Positions 63,453 to 64,000 of a stretch of 64,000 bases of DNA are shown in pieces. Position numbers and translations under genes: made by a program. A model generated the notes under the pieces. It made no database searches, was not told the origin of the DNA, and was given only the letters and a program-made list of their open reading frames with translations. Location of the stretch: positions 124,001 to 188,000 of the forward strand of contig NZ_JBLZHU010000005.1 of assembly GCF_048892425.1 (NCBI RefSeq), read 5' to 3'. Numbering within the stretch: the first letter of the stretch is position 1; each line of letters starts with the position of its first letter. The stretch comes from Pacificispira sp002696645. Its GTDB lineage: Bacteria; Pseudomonadota; Alphaproteobacteria; UBA8366; Aestuariispiraceae.

Positions 63453-64000
63453 ATGCCAGATACGCATATTTCATCCGACTTGCCGGTTTGGGATTTAAGT
63501 GACCTTTATTCAGCGCCTGATTCCGGCGCGTTGAAACAGGACTTATCCGATGCCTTGAACCGGGCGCAAGCGTTTGAAACGCAATATTCCGGCGCTCTCA
63601 ACAACTTATCGGGTGATGGACTGGCCCAGGCGGTGGTTGAGTTTGAGGCCATTGATGAAATCCTGTCCCGTATTCTCAGCTATTCGCAATTGTTGCATGC
63701 AGGCGATGTCAGTGATCCGGAAATCGGCAAATTCTCTCAGACAATGCGGGAAAAGGCGACGGAGATTAACAGCCATCTGCTGTTTTTCACTCTGGAACTG
63801 AATAAGTTGGATGATGAAGGATTCGCTAAAAAGCTGTCCGAAAGCACGTCCCTGACCCGGTATAAGCCGTGGCTGGAGTCGGTTCGCCTCTATCGTCCCT
63901 ATCAGTTATCAGATGAACTTGAACGTCTGTTATTGGATAAAAGCGTTGCTGGATCGGCAGCCTGGATGCGGTTGTTTGACGAGACAATGGCCAGCCTGCG
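63453..64000 (+). CDS. M3-family oligoendopeptidase (PepF-like), 5' part only
   Basis: The ATG at 63453 is preceded by AAGGAG. The frame reads SDLPVWDLSDLYSAPDSG, then FEAIDEILSRILSYSQLLHAG, REKATEINSHLLFFTLELNKL and TRYKPWLESVRLYRPYQLSDE up to the window end, without a stop. This is the helical N-terminal part of an M3B oligoendopeptidase F-like zinc peptidase. The HExxH catalytic motif would lie further downstream, outside the window. Confidence 0.88.
   Translation, partial: MPDTHISSDLPVWDLSDLYSAPDSGALKQDLSDALNRAQAFETQYSGALNNLSGDGLAQAVVEFEAIDEILSRILSYSQLLHAGDVSDPEIGKFSQTMREKATEINSHLLFFTLELNKLDDEGFAKKLSESTSLTRYKPWLESVRLYRPYQLSDELERLLLDKSVAGSAAWMRLFDETMASL

Overview
The window is chromosomal DNA of an alphaproteobacterium, most likely a marine Rhodospirillales-like lineage; I cannot fix the genus. 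Reasons: the rplU-rpmA-obg-proB-proA-nadD-rsfS-rlmH run, a three-gene proton-translocating transhydrogenase (pntA, a separate small membrane subunit, pntB), HspQ, a fused indolepyruvate ferredoxin oxidoreductase, four-subunit sarcosine oxidase and an ArsR-methyltransferase fusion upstream of metF.

Region 1 (1-12.2 kb) is an acquired island ending at a tRNA-Ser(CGA) gene. Its left part is a minus-strand, tightly overlapping defence-type operon: a Phd-like DNA-binding protein with a palindromic operator, a C5-cytosine methyltransferase, a Vsr nick endonuclease, a small helical protein, a GHKL (MutL/MORC-like) ATPase with a Pro-Gly linker, two unrecognised proteins (one resembling DUF6339) and a DUF5677-like protein. 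Its right part is a decayed conjugation module of the rhizobial type: traD and traC each broken by an in-frame stop, a MobQ-type oriT whose nick-region consensus is still readable, and a divergent traA relaxase-helicase with three frameshifts, an internal deletion and a lost 3' end. The traA remnant is joined directly to the C-terminal two thirds of a large serine recombinase that abuts the tRNA.

Region 2 (12.3-27.5 kb) is mostly core: ribosomal proteins L21/L27, ObgE, proline biosynthesis, NadD, RsfS, RlmH, a HigBA-type toxin-antitoxin pair and EttA. It then carries a two-gene unit in which a LuxI/FeeM-like GNAT acyltransferase overlaps a LuxR-type regulator, and after it a DMT permease, a DinB-fold protein, HspQ, an acyl-CoA synthetase and a Sel1-repeat protein.

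Region 3 (27.7-53.6 kb) is dominated by folate- and corrinoid-linked one-carbon metabolism. At 27.7-29.5 kb lie a corrinoid protein, a DUF1638 protein and a small 'virulence factor' family protein. At 38.1-46 kb a minus-strand run holds a LuxR-type regulator, a second methylenetetrahydrofolate reductase, an ASKHA corrinoid-reactivation protein, a methyltetrahydrofolate:corrinoid methyltransferase, a homocysteine-methyltransferase-like protein that lacks the zinc-binding cysteines, metF and the ArsR-methyltransferase regulator. At 47-53.6 kb come sarcosine oxidase (soxBDAG order) and a divergent GlxA/GbdR-type activator. A simple reading is that sarcosine oxidation makes 5,10-methylene-THF, the reductases make methyl-THF, and the corrinoid proteins pass the methyl group on. 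Between these sets lie a D-amino-acid aminotransferase, a GNAT enzyme, indolepyruvate ferredoxin oxidoreductase, dCTP deaminase and a sugar-nucleotide epimerase.

Region 4 (53.6-64 kb) has small accessory proteins (DUF1801-like, secreted, YidD-like, DUF4177-like), the pnt operon, an ABC1-family kinase-like protein, an alpha/beta hydrolase, a GST, a long-chain acyl-CoA ligase and the 5' end of an M3-family oligoendopeptidase cut by the window edge. I saw no rRNA, CRISPR array or intact insertion sequence. All functional calls come from reading motifs by eye, without database searches.
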